Shown here one piece after another: positions 1-7,168 of a stretch of DNA of 18,566 bases (position 1 is its first letter; each line of letters opens with the position of its first letter). The notes beneath the pieces are model-generated. The model ran no database searches. It saw only the letters and a program-made list of their open reading frames with translations, and was not told the origin of the DNA. Where the stretch lies: contig JAOUFO010000007.1 in assembly GCA_029858165.1 (NCBI GenBank), forward strand, positions 1 to 18,566, read 5' to 3'. Source of the DNA: Deltaproteobacteria bacterium. GTDB lineage: Bacteria; SAR324; JACQKK01. The position numbers and the translations under genes were made by a program.

Positions 1-198
1 CCGGAGCTTGTCCAGTTCGGCCTGGTAACGTTTTTGGAACTGGGGAATCAGAATCTCCTCTGATCCGACCGTGGCCAGCACCTCCTTGCGGTAGGTAAGA
101 CTGATGGCCCCGAAGGAAATGACAAATGTGATGATGACCAATCCCAGGAGCAGCTTGATGGGCCAGGACTGGGCGTAATTTCTCATGGTGGTGAGCAT
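1..198 (-). CDS. PpiD/SurA-like peptidyl-prolyl isomerase, N-terminus only (partial)
   Basis: Only the first 66 codons lie in the window; the gene continues beyond position 1. The translation starts MLTTMRNYAQSWPIKLLLG, then a hydrophobic segment (about residues 14-32, LLLGLVIITFVISFGAISL), then a soluble stretch with VGSEEI and QFQKRY. This matches the SurA_N/PpiD N-terminal region: a single membrane anchor followed by a periplasmic chaperone helix that begins with a 'V.g..I....f...y' pattern. By family it would be an inner-membrane-anchored periplasmic folding factor; the parvulin domain, if present, is out of view. Start at 198 is chosen as the first in-frame ATG; an in-frame ATG at 186 is possible, and neither has a strong ribosome binding site. 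Family assignment is good; the exact member (PpiD versus another SurA_N protein) is open. Confidence 0.65.
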   Translation of the reverse strand, partial: MLTTMRNYAQSWPIKLLLGLVIITFVISFGAISLTYRKEVLATVGSEEILIPQFQKRYQAELDKLR

Positions 199-343
199 GG
201 AGCAACCTTTGATGGGCCGGAGGTGAATGCCGGGTGGAAGAATTCGCGGGATACACCCGGTATGTCCCAACCGGGGTGACAATGGTTGTCTGCTCCTGGG
301 GGAAACCGGTGTGTGAAAAGCCGTGTTTTTAAAACCAAAGGAT

Positions 344-373
344 AATTTAGGCTTAAGCGGACCTCTTCGTCAA
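344..373 (-). promoter_or_regulatory. Possible promoter of the ppiD-like gene, next to a stem-loop
   Basis: Read on the minus strand, TTGACG (368-373) is followed after 18 nt by TAAATT (344-349), a fair sigma-70-type pair, leaving a leader of roughly 140 nt before the start at 198. Directly upstream on that strand lies a perfect 8-bp stem with a 5-nt loop, ACGGCCCC/GGGGCCGT (376-396). The remaining 199-486 intergenic DNA has an imperfect CACCCGG/CCGGGGTG repeat (near 254-278) and no gene I can support. Inferred from motifs only. Confidence 0.3.
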
Positions 374-486
374 GTACGGCCCCGGTTTGGGGCCGTTCAA
401 GTTTATCCGTTTCATCCCGATATTCAAATCCAAGGGATGTGTTTCATCCAGGATTCCAACCGGAACTATTTTTTAAGGAGCGGGTT

Positions 487-696
487 ATGGACATTTTAGA
501 TAAATACGAAAAGATTTTTGGAATAGAACGGACCCAGGAGTTTGAACGGAGGGTGAGTGAAGCCGCCGAGGGGGCCGTGAGGGAGTTGGACAAACTGGTG
601 GAGGATGAAGTGAAAATCCGCTATGTCACCCATGTTTACGCCAAAAGTCTGGACCGGTTGTCCGAAAGGCTCAAAAGCGAACACGCGGTGAATTAA
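487..696 (+). CDS. Small hypothetical protein (69 aa), charged and helical
   Basis: I do not recognise a family. The 69-residue product is very rich in Glu, Lys and Arg, has no Cys, signal peptide or membrane segment, and reads as two or three amphipathic helices (for example EFERRVSEAAEGAVRELDKL and AKSLDRLSERLKSE). The ATG at 487 is preferred over an upstream in-frame ATG at 439 because it has a clear AAGGAG about 8 nt upstream (475-480). It stands alone: the ppiD-like gene is divergent and the PAS sensor is convergent. A cytosolic oligomeric or adaptor protein is conceivable, but no function is claimed. The strong ribosome binding site and normal composition make it a likely real gene. Confidence 0.6.
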   Translation: MDILDKYEKIFGIERTQEFERRVSEAAEGAVRELDKLVEDEVKIRYVTHVYAKSLDRLSERLKSEHAVN

Positions 697-737
697 AACC
701 CCAAAGACAGGATTGAAGCCCAGCAAACATTGCACCC

Positions 738-773
738 CCCAGCCCCGGCTTTACCGGCGGGTTTGGGGTTGGG
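738..773. terminator. Hairpin between convergent genes, possible bidirectional terminator
   Basis: CCCAGCCCC (738-746) pairs with GGGGTTGGG (765-773) through nine base pairs with one G-T, and the loop contains a second CCGG/CCGG helix option. It lies between the stop of the small gene (696) and the stop of the minus-strand sensor (814), where a shared terminator is expected. No clear T tract follows on either strand, so this rests on stem strength and position. Confidence 0.4.
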
Positions 774-813
774 ATTGTGGCAGGGGGGGAACCCCTCCGG
801 TGATGTGGAGGTT

Positions 814-2355
814 TTACTCGTTTTGGGCCGCAAGAACCGTGATTTTGAAGATGGTCTGGCCTTTCAGGTCCACTTTTCGGGCTTTGATTTCCAGGCTGAG
901 GGGTTGTCCCCCGGCATGGATTCCCACACATGGGCCCCGGTAAACCTCAGGGGGGGCTTCCTTTGAGGAGGATTTTTTTGGGGCCAACCCGAAAAAAACC
1001 ATCAAATCAGTGTTTTCGGATTTTGGAATCAGACTATAAACCGGTTTTTGCAGGGCTTCCTTCCCGGAAATCCCAAACCGGGCAGATGCAGCGCCATTGA
1101 AGGCCAGGATGTTTCCCTGCCGGTCAAAGGCGATGATGCCGTCATCAGAACTGTCCAACAGGGCACTCACAAACCGTTCATGGTCCTGAAGCTGTTTTTG
1201 GGCCTGGGTCTGTTCCCGCCGCAGCCCGGCCCACAGCCACCCCCCCAGTGCCAGCAAAACCATCACCCCGAAAAACAGTTCCAGATGTTCAATTTTTTGT
1301 TCATCGGTCAGGCTGTCCAGGGCTTCCGGGGCTACATGACAGATGATTTTCCAGGCGTGGTCTATCTCCTGAACCTGGGTTGAATCGGTGTGCTTGAAGA
1401 AGAGGGGAACCGGGACCGAAATCAGCGGATTGACCGTCTCAAAGGTAAACAACCCTTCCTGGTTGACGAACTGCCCTTTCCACCCGGATGTGATGGTTTG
1501 CCAGGCTTCCGGGTATTTGGCGGCAAAACCCTCCACGGGGGAATATCCCCAGCCTTCGTGTTCATCGGCTTCTGTGATCCAGATGGCAAATTGGGATTCT
1601 TCCGGCTGATAGTTATCCAGTCCCTCCGGGGAAAGATCCTGATTGTAAATCAGGTCCGCCCCCCGGTAATTCAACACCAGCAACCCCCGCAACACCCCTC
1701 CGGCGTCAAACACCCCTGTCACCAGCCGGTAGTTGGCCAGGGGGGGCAGCATCACATGGCCGTGGACCAGATTCAAATCCATGGGGGAGAGAAAGACCTC
1801 CCCTTTCTTTTGCCGGACAGCCTGTTTGAAATAATACCGGTCTGCTTTATTTTCCAATTCATCCCTGGGGATCACCCGGATATCCCCCCGGTGGTTTTCC
1901 ACCCGCACCACCTCCCAACCGTCCAGACCAATCAGCCGCCAGCTGAAGTAGTCATTTTTAAAGGAGGCGAAGGATTTGAACTCCCGTTGGATATCCGCCA
2001 ACTGGGAGGGCTGCCGGGAGGTAAGCGCCCGGGAAAACTCCGGCCGGGAGGAAAGCACCAGAATATCCGATAAGGCAAACCGCAGCCGTTCCACCACCTC
2101 TTTTTTCTGTTGGAGGGCTTTGGTTTGCTCCTGGCTGAAAAAAAAAGCCTGGTCCGTCCGCACATCTGACCGGTAGATGAAATACAAAAGGCCGGCAGCC
2201 ACCATGGAAGTGAGGAGGAAAAACGATAAAAAACTGCGGATGAACAGTGGGGTTTCCGCCCATTTTGGATACAGGATGTTCAGGGCTTTTCCCACTCCGG
2301 CCTTCACCTCATCGGCCACATGGACCGATTGCTTTTTAAAAAAACCCAAGGGCAT
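814..2355 (-). CDS. Membrane sensor: periplasmic Cache-like domain plus PAS, no output domain
   Basis: 513 aa. A cytoplasmic N-terminal segment is followed by TM1 (about 38-61), a large periplasmic region (about 65-350), TM2 (about 357-378), a short linker and a PAS domain (about 395-510; DSSDDGIIAFDRQGNILAFN is typical PAS start sequence). The periplasmic part carries the signature of double-Cache sensors of kinases and diguanylate cyclases: a 'G.EVVRVEN' strand, 'ELENKADRYYFKQA', 'LSPMDLNLVHG', then a 'P....RLVTGVFDAGGVLRGLLVLN' type block. The protein ends just after the PAS, with TAA at 814-816; I see no HisKA, HATPase, GGDEF, EAL or HAMP. The start has AGGAG six nt upstream. It is divergent from the cNMP/HD-GYP gene, a possible signalling partner. 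It senses an unknown periplasmic ligand and presumably signals through PAS-mediated contacts. Domain call is firm; function is not. Confidence 0.8.
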   Translation of the reverse strand: MPLGFFKKQSVHVADEVKAGVGKALNILYPKWAETPLFIRSFLSFFLLTSMVAAGLLYFIYRSDVRTDQAFFFSQEQTKALQQKKEVVERLRFALSDILVLSSRPEFSRALTSRQPSQLADIQREFKSFASFKNDYFSWRLIGLDGWEVVRVENHRGDIRVIPRDELENKADRYYFKQAVRQKKGEVFLSPMDLNLVHGHVMLPPLANYRLVTGVFDAGGVLRGLLVLNYRGADLIYNQDLSPEGLDNYQPEESQFAIWITEADEHEGWGYSPVEGFAAKYPEAWQTITSGWKGQFVNQEGLFTFETVNPLISVPVPLFFKHTDSTQVQEIDHAWKIICHVAPEALDSLTDEQKIEHLELFFGVMVLLALGGWLWAGLRREQTQAQKQLQDHERFVSALLDSSDDGIIAFDRQGNILAFNGAASARFGISGKEALQKPVYSLIPKSENTDLMVFFGLAPKKSSSKEAPPEVYRGPCVGIHAGGQPLSLEIKARKVDLKGQTIFKITVLAAQNE

Positions 2356-2575
2356 GGGAACTCCTGTAGATAAGGGGGGAAAATCCTTTGGTCAGACGGG
2401 CCACGCCATTGCTGAAATTCAGAATGAGTTGGTATATTCTACCCGGTTGTGGATACCAGGAAAACAGAAACCATAGGATGGGAGGAGATGGCTGGCGGTC
2501 CGCCATGGGGGTGAAGGGTGCCCCTTATCCCATGCAAATGGTACTGGGAATCATTCTGGCGGGGGGGGTTGAAGT

Positions 2576-2603
2576 TTGTCTTTTCATCCAATTATGTTAT
2601 ACT
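2576..2603 (+). promoter_or_regulatory. Candidate promoter of the cNMP/HD-GYP gene in the 2356-2683 divergent gap
   Basis: TTGTCT (2576-2581) and TATACT (2598-2603) are separated by 16 nt and resemble a sigma-70 promoter. A run of eight G (2561-2568) lies just upstream of the -35. The leader has a GGTTC/GAACC stem (2628-2647) whose loop holds a run of nine T (2634-2642). The rest of the 328-nt gap between divergent starts shows no gene; on the minus strand a TAGAAT (2436-2441) could be the sensor's -10, without a good -35. Confidence 0.4.
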
Positions 2604-2683
2604 TTCAATTAATTGACAGAAGTTTGCGGTTCGTTTTTTTTTGAACCCCGATCCCCTTCCCCTCTATCAGGGATTCTTCTCCC

Positions 2684-3808
2684 ATGAATCAGCCCCTGTT
2701 TATCCCCCCGGAAGAATCCATTTTAACCCATTTGGAAAACATGTTTATTTTCCACCCCTTCAACCGGGAGGAATTGTTGTACCTGTTGCCGTTTTTTAAA
2801 TTGGACCATTTTCATGACAACGCGGTTTTGATCGCCGAGGGGGATGTTTCTGACAACAAGGTGTATTTTTTATTAAGCGGCAAGGTTTCGGTGTTTGTGA
2901 ATGATCGGTTTATCCTCAGTTTGGACCATCCGGAAGACATCATCGGAGAAATGAGTCTGGTGAGCGATGCCCCCCGGTCCGCCACCGTAAAGGCCGATCC
3001 CACCGCCCGGTGTCTGGTGCTGGATGCTGCCACAGCCTGGCGGGGGGCCGGGCAAAACAGCATTCGGATGCGGTATTATCTTTCCCGGATGTTTAACAAC
3101 ATCATGTCCATGAAGCTCCGCGTCACTTCTGACCGGGCAAAAATGTACGAAACCGAATTGCAAAGCCGCAAACGGGCCGAAGATCAATTGCGGCTGGCCC
3201 ACCAAGAGACCATCATCCGATTGATGCGGGTGGCCGAATACCGGGACAATGAAACCGGGTTCCATGTGCAGCGGATGAGCCATTTTTGTGAAAGACTGGC
3301 CCAACTGGCTCGGTTGCCCATTGAGAATCAAAAACTGATCCGGGTTTCCTCCGCCATGCACGACATCGGCAAAATTGGTATTCCTGACAACATTCTGCTG
3401 AAGCCGGGCAAGCTGGACCCGGAAGAATTTGAGGTGATGCGTCAGCATACCATCATCGGCTACAACATTATGAAGGGTTCCGGTGTCCCTCTGTTGGATA
3501 TGGCCGCCCAGATTGCCCATGACCATCATGAAAAATATGACGGCACCGGCTACCCCGCCGGATTAAAAGCCGAGGCCATCCCCATGGAATCCCGGATCAC
3601 CGCGGTGTGTGATGTGTTTGACGCCCTGACCAGCAAACGGCCATACAAACCGGCCATGAGTACCGAAGAGGCACTCGGATTTTTGAAAACCCAGAGCGGG
3701 ACCCATTTTGATCCGGACCTGGTGGATTTGTTCATCCAAAATGTGGACCAGTTCCTGGTGATCCAGGAACGGTTTAACCGCGGCCAAAACCAGGAAGAGC
3801 TGCCCTAA
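2684..3808 (+). CDS. Cyclic-nucleotide-binding domain / HD-GYP phosphodiesterase
   Basis: 374 aa, soluble, no membrane segment. Residues about 20-140 form a cNMP-binding (Crp/CAP-type) fold with a phosphate-binding cassette IIGEMSLVSDAPRSATV, including Glu89 and Arg98, the residues that hold the cyclic phosphate in this family. A charged helical linker follows (about 145-178), then an HD-GYP domain (about 180-355): MHDIGKIGIPD (His226-Asp227, Lys230), His255, His281-His282 and GTGYP (287-291), and the family-typical DVFDALTSKRPYK. All metal-ligand motifs look intact, so c-di-GMP hydrolysis is predicted, with a cyclic nucleotide as likely allosteric input. The ATG at 2684 has only a weak AGGGA upstream. 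The gene is divergent from the sensor and its last 4 bp overlap the 3' end of the Nit gene. Domain identity is near certain; substrate and ligand are inferred. Confidence 0.9.
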   Translation: MNQPLFIPPEESILTHLENMFIFHPFNREELLYLLPFFKLDHFHDNAVLIAEGDVSDNKVYFLLSGKVSVFVNDRFILSLDHPEDIIGEMSLVSDAPRSATVKADPTARCLVLDAATAWRGAGQNSIRMRYYLSRMFNNIMSMKLRVTSDRAKMYETELQSRKRAEDQLRLAHQETIIRLMRVAEYRDNETGFHVQRMSHFCERLAQLARLPIENQKLIRVSSAMHDIGKIGIPDNILLKPGKLDPEEFEVMRQHTIIGYNIMKGSGVPLLDMAAQIAHDHHEKYDGTGYPAGLKAEAIPMESRITAVCDVFDALTSKRPYKPAMSTEEALGFLKTQSGTHFDPDLVDLFIQNVDQFLVIQERFNRGQNQEELP

Positions 3809-4596
3809 AATCCCAGCGGCAGGTTTTCCCGTATCTGCCTCAGGTAATCCAGATTGATTTCCCCCACAGTCATCCCCGGCACATCCGATGCCTGGGCGGT
3901 AATCACCCCCCAGGGGTCCACCAGGGCGGTATGGCCGTAAGAATGGTAATGGGGGGTGTTTTTTCCCACCTGGGCGGGGGCCGCCACATAGCATTGGGTT
4001 TCTATGGCCCGGGCTCTCAGCAGGGTTTCCCAATGTTCCGCCCCGGTATGGAAAGCAAAATTGGCCGGAACCAGAATCACTTCCGCGCCGTCGGTGCGCA
4101 ACCGCTGGAACAGGGCCGGAAAGCGGATATCAAAACAGATCACCATTCCCACCCGGCCCACCGGGGTGTCCACCACCGGGGGGTGCTCGGTGCCGGCCAG
4201 CACCATATCACTTTCCCGGTGGGACAAATCCTTGTGGGAAATATCAAACAGGTTCCGCTTGCGGTAGATGGCCGCAAGCCCCCCATCCGCTCCAATCAAC
4301 ACCCCGGTGTTGTACACCTTGTCCGGGTTGTCCGGCACCACTTCCAACAGACTTCCCAGCAACACAGCCACGCCGTGTTTGGCTGCCTTGTTGCGAAACA
4401 GGTCCACCACCGGCCCGTTCAAAGGCTGGGCATGGCGCAGTTTTCCCTCCCGGTTGCCCACATACAAAAACACCTCCGGAAAGGCCGCCAGCCCCACCCC
4501 TTCAGCGGCGGCGGCATCCACCCATTCCAAGGCCCGGTTCAGGTTGGATTCAAAATCGTCGGTGGTGGAGGTTTGCACCAGTCCTATCCGCTTCAT
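3805..4596 (-). CDS. Nit-type carbon-nitrogen hydrolase (omega-amidase / deaminated glutathione amidase family)
   Basis: 263 aa, the usual length of a single-domain nitrilase-superfamily enzyme. The Glu-Lys-Cys triad is visible: Glu41 in AAFPEVFLY, Lys113 in IYRKRNLFDI and Cys154 in MVICFDIRFP. The 'NFAFHTGAEHWETLLRARAIE' block and the 'GHTALVDPWG' block are typical of the Nit1/Nit2 branch, which removes amide from small carboxamides and repairs deaminated glutathione; the precise substrate cannot be read here. Cytosolic, no signal peptide. It begins 17 nt after hflX stops and is very likely co-transcribed with it. The stop overlaps the convergent HD-GYP gene by 4 bp, so there is no room for an intergenic terminator. 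Confidence 0.88.
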   Translation of the reverse strand: MKRIGLVQTSTTDDFESNLNRALEWVDAAAAEGVGLAAFPEVFLYVGNREGKLRHAQPLNGPVVDLFRNKAAKHGVAVLLGSLLEVVPDNPDKVYNTGVLIGADGGLAAIYRKRNLFDISHKDLSHRESDMVLAGTEHPPVVDTPVGRVGMVICFDIRFPALFQRLRTDGAEVILVPANFAFHTGAEHWETLLRARAIETQCYVAAPAQVGKNTPHYHSYGHTALVDPWGVITAQASDVPGMTVGEINLDYLRQIRENLPLGF

Positions 4597-4613
4597 GGGG
4601 GGCCTTTGGCAAA

Positions 4614-5933
4614 TCAGTTGTGGCGGGTGGATTCCTCATCCAGATGGACCAGAGATCGGAGCCGCTCTATATTGGCCGGGGTGGAGGTGACCCGCAAGTG
4701 AATGCCGTCTTCCTCATAACGGACCTCATCCACCCGTCCCCAGCGGTACACCTCAGAAAGCCCTCTGGAATCCTGATAGGCCAAAAACAGCGGGGTGGTC
4801 ACCATCTGTTTTTCAAAAAAGGTGGCGATACGGTCCACCATGGGTTGCAGGTCATCGGTCAGCACAGACATGAACAACCCATCCGGGTGGTTTTTTTTCA
4901 ACAGCATCAATTGGACTTTGTCCTCCACCCGGTCCACTTTGTTAAACACCAGAATCCGGGGGATAATCAGCCCGTCAAAATCGTTCAGCACACTTTCTGT
5001 GGTTTGAATATGGGCTTGAAAATCCGGGTGGGACACATCCACCACATGCAACAGCAGGTCCGCATCCCGCACCACTTCCAGGGTGGAGCGAAAAGAGGCC
5101 ACCAACTGATGGGGCAGCCGTTGGATGAATCCCACCGTGTCAGAAAGCAACACCATGGGCCGTTTTTCTCCCATCAACACCCGGGTGGTGGAATCCAATG
5201 TGGCGAACAACCGGTCTTCCACTTTTACCGTGGCTTTGGTCAGCCGGTTCATCAGGGTGGATTTTCCCGCGTTGGTGTATCCCACCAGACTGACCAACAG
5301 GCAGTTTTTTGCCCGCCGTTTTTTTTGGGTGTCCCGCTCCCGGGAGATATGGGCCAGTTCCTTTTTCAAACGGGATATCCGGGCGCGGATGATCCCCCGG
5401 TCTATATTGATCTGCTTTTCGCCGGTCCCTTTGGTGCCTGAAATTCCCCCCCGTTCCCGGTCCAGGTGGGCCCACATCCCCACCAGACGGGGCAGCATGT
5501 ATTCCAACTGGGCCAGTTCCACTTGGATGCGGGATTCATGGGTGCGGGCGTTTTTATGAAAAATCTCCAGAATCAACTGGGTGCGGTCCAACACCATCAC
5601 CTTCAGGGCGGCTTCCAGGTTTTCTCCCTGGGTGGGGGAAAGGTTGTTGTCAAATATCACCAGGTCCGCCTGCCGGTTTTTTGCCTGGTCTTTTAATTCT
5701 TCCACCTTGCCGCTTCCCAGAAAGGTGGCCGGATGGATCCCCCGGATGGTCTGAGACAACCGGCCGCAAACCTCAAATCCCATGCTGACCGCCAAATCGG
5801 CCAACTCCGTCAGGGAATCCTCCAAGGCGGCATGGGTCACTCCCGGGGTCTGGGTCCCCACAAGAAAGGCTTTCCGCCGGGTTTGGAACTCGGGTATCAT
5901 TTGGGGGTCCGGTGGATTTACCTGTTCGGCCAT
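4614..5933 (-). CDS. hflX: GTPase HflX
   Basis: 439 aa, normal for HflX, a ribosome-binding GTPase that splits stalled or stressed 70S ribosomes. The N-terminal HflX domain has GSGKVEEL (73-80) and the hallmark RGGISGTKGTGE-type loop (161-172) before a basic helical linker (to about 207). The G domain shows G1 GYTNAGKS (218-225), G3 DTVG (265-268) and G4 NKVD (331-334); a weak G5 is at about 356. A short C-terminal domain follows. ATG at 5933 has no obvious Shine-Dalgarno but is the first good start. It heads a two-gene unit with the Nit hydrolase. A promoter with an overlapping inverted repeat lies just upstream. Confidence 0.95.
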   Translation of the reverse strand: MAEQVNPPDPQMIPEFQTRRKAFLVGTQTPGVTHAALEDSLTELADLAVSMGFEVCGRLSQTIRGIHPATFLGSGKVEELKDQAKNRQADLVIFDNNLSPTQGENLEAALKVMVLDRTQLILEIFHKNARTHESRIQVELAQLEYMLPRLVGMWAHLDRERGGISGTKGTGEKQINIDRGIIRARISRLKKELAHISRERDTQKKRRAKNCLLVSLVGYTNAGKSTLMNRLTKATVKVEDRLFATLDSTTRVLMGEKRPMVLLSDTVGFIQRLPHQLVASFRSTLEVVRDADLLLHVVDVSHPDFQAHIQTTESVLNDFDGLIIPRILVFNKVDRVEDKVQLMLLKKNHPDGLFMSVLTDDLQPMVDRIATFFEKQMVTTPLFLAYQDSRGLSEVYRWGRVDEVRYEEDGIHLRVTSTPANIERLRSLVHLDEESTRHN

Positions 5934-5966
5934 GTTTTACGATTCAAATGAAGGTTCAACAGCTTA

Positions 5967-6001
5967 CCAAGCAGGGTATTCCTGCCTGGGTTTTAGGTCA
6001 A
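5967..6001 (-). promoter_or_regulatory. Candidate hflX promoter with overlapping inverted repeat (operator-like)
   Basis: On the minus strand TTGACC (5996-6001) and TACCCT (5973-5978) are separated by 17 nt. An inverted repeat of 9-bp arms with one mismatch and a 5-nt centre (plus-strand arms CCAAGCAGG at 5967-5975 and CCTGCCTGG at 5981-5989) covers the -10 and half the spacer. This is the placement expected for a repressor site. The rest of the 5934-6102 gap carries no gene I can support. Confidence 0.4.
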
Positions 6002-6102
6002 GCCGTGCCGCTTGTGCTATATGAAGACACCAGCACCCAATTTTCATTGATTCTGGCGGGGGAGGGAGGAAGGCAAAAAAGGGTTTTGCAAATGGATTTC
6101 CC

Positions 6103-6861
6103 TCAAAAAAACACCCCCAGGCCAAAGGTGATGAAGTTGTTGTTTTTTCGGACCGTGCCCTCCACTTTGTTGCGGTAGATGTTTTCAATTTCATAAAAAA
6201 TCTCTATTGTTTTTTCCACCCGGTAACTGACTGAAAACACCGAGTTGGTTTTATAATCGTTGCTGTCCTTGACGTTGGGTTGATAATAACTGACCAGCAG
6301 CATGGAGAATCGTTCTGTTTTCCACTTGAATTTGGGGCGGATGGACCAGGTGTCGTTGGATTTTTCCTTGGACTCGCGGTATTTGATTCTGCGGTGCAAC
6401 CCCGCACCGCTGATGGAGCCTTTGAACACCTCCCCCCGGTAATAGGTCCATTTAAGTCCCCCTCCGGTTTGATGGTCATACAACAATTCGTTTACCTGGT
6501 CCTCCTCGTATTCCGCAAAGATAAAGGGGGACCATTCCTCCTGATGGAACCAATCATAGCCGGTCCGCATTCTAAGCAGATTGGTGGTCGCCTTGCGGTT
6601 TACCCGGTTGTGATTCCACCTTTCAGTAAACCCGAACTTGTCCTGGCCGAATTCCCCTTCCAGGGTCAGGGCGGACTTGTAGGTTTCCACTTCCGTGTTG
6701 CCGGTGCGCACATCCCCTCCCAAACGCAGGGAGTTTTCGGCCAGGGCCGGGGTTCCCCCGCCTGCAATCCCCAGGGCAATCCACAACAGCAACCCTCTTC
6801 GGCCGGTCGGAGCTTTTCTGAACGGTTGGATCATCCGGTTCTTTTTGAAAAAAGCACGCAT
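6103..6861 (-). CDS. DUF481 family outer-membrane protein
   Basis: 252 aa. An N-terminal signal peptide is clear: basic region (KAPTGRR), hydrophobic core GLLLWIALG and a likely signal peptidase I site after TPALA. The mature part starts with the 'GGDVRTGNTEVETY' pattern of DUF481 (YdiY-like, 'salt-stress-induced outer membrane protein') and continues as alternating beta strands rich in Tyr, Trp and Phe. It ends GLGVFF, an aromatic C-terminal residue as BAM substrates have. It is predicted to be a beta-barrel of unknown transport role. Start is uncertain: ATG at 6861 has AAGGG abutting it, while the in-frame ATG at 6834 would give a more usual signal peptide of about 32 residues. The same strand continues to hflX after 169 nt, but hflX seems to have its own promoter. 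Confidence 0.8.
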   Translation of the reverse strand: MRAFFKKNRMIQPFRKAPTGRRGLLLWIALGIAGGGTPALAENSLRLGGDVRTGNTEVETYKSALTLEGEFGQDKFGFTERWNHNRVNRKATTNLLRMRTGYDWFHQEEWSPFIFAEYEEDQVNELLYDHQTGGGLKWTYYRGEVFKGSISGAGLHRRIKYRESKEKSNDTWSIRPKFKWKTERFSMLLVSYYQPNVKDSNDYKTNSVFSVSYRVEKTIEIFYEIENIYRNKVEGTVRKNNNFITFGLGVFF

Positions 6862-7168
6862 CCCTTACCAGAACGAAAATTTCCACGAAATACAACCCCC
6901 TTTCCTTTTGTGGGGCAGGGGGATGGGAAAAAACGAGTTGTGCAGAGGTTTCAACCTTTTGTTTATGGACTCTTGGGATCCCAAAAACGGGTGGGCCGGG
7001 GTTTGGCTGAGGTTTTGCAAGGAATCCAGGGGGAAACCCACGTTGGTGAGGATCAAAGAAACCCCGGGGTTTTCCTGGGGGGGAGCGGGCGATGGATCGT
7101 CCCGGATGACCCCTCCTTTGACGGCCTGAACAAAACCCTCCGCCCAAAACCGACAACAAGGATTCGTT
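6862..7168. other. Divergent intergenic region with palindromes, no confident gene
   Basis: This 307-nt gap separates the start of the DUF481 gene from the start of the channel gene. It holds two perfect palindromes, TTGGGATCCCAA (6973-6984) and AAACCCCGGGGTTT (7059-7072), the second nested inside CCAGG (7026-7030) / CCTGG (7074-7078). A small AGGTT/AACCT repeat is also present near 6946-6957. I found no convincing -35/-10 pair for either gene. A minus-strand frame is open through it (see findings), but two other frames are also open there, so openness is weak evidence. Confidence 0.35.

Noticed and set aside
3931..4701. 256-codon plus-strand frame opposite the Nit gene
   Set aside because: Antisense to a well-conserved enzyme with intact catalytic triad; translation lacks any recognisable pattern.
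6074..6095. Terminator after the DUF481 gene
   Set aside because: On the minus strand GGG and CCC flank a region followed by six T, but the inner bases do not pair, so no real stem forms.
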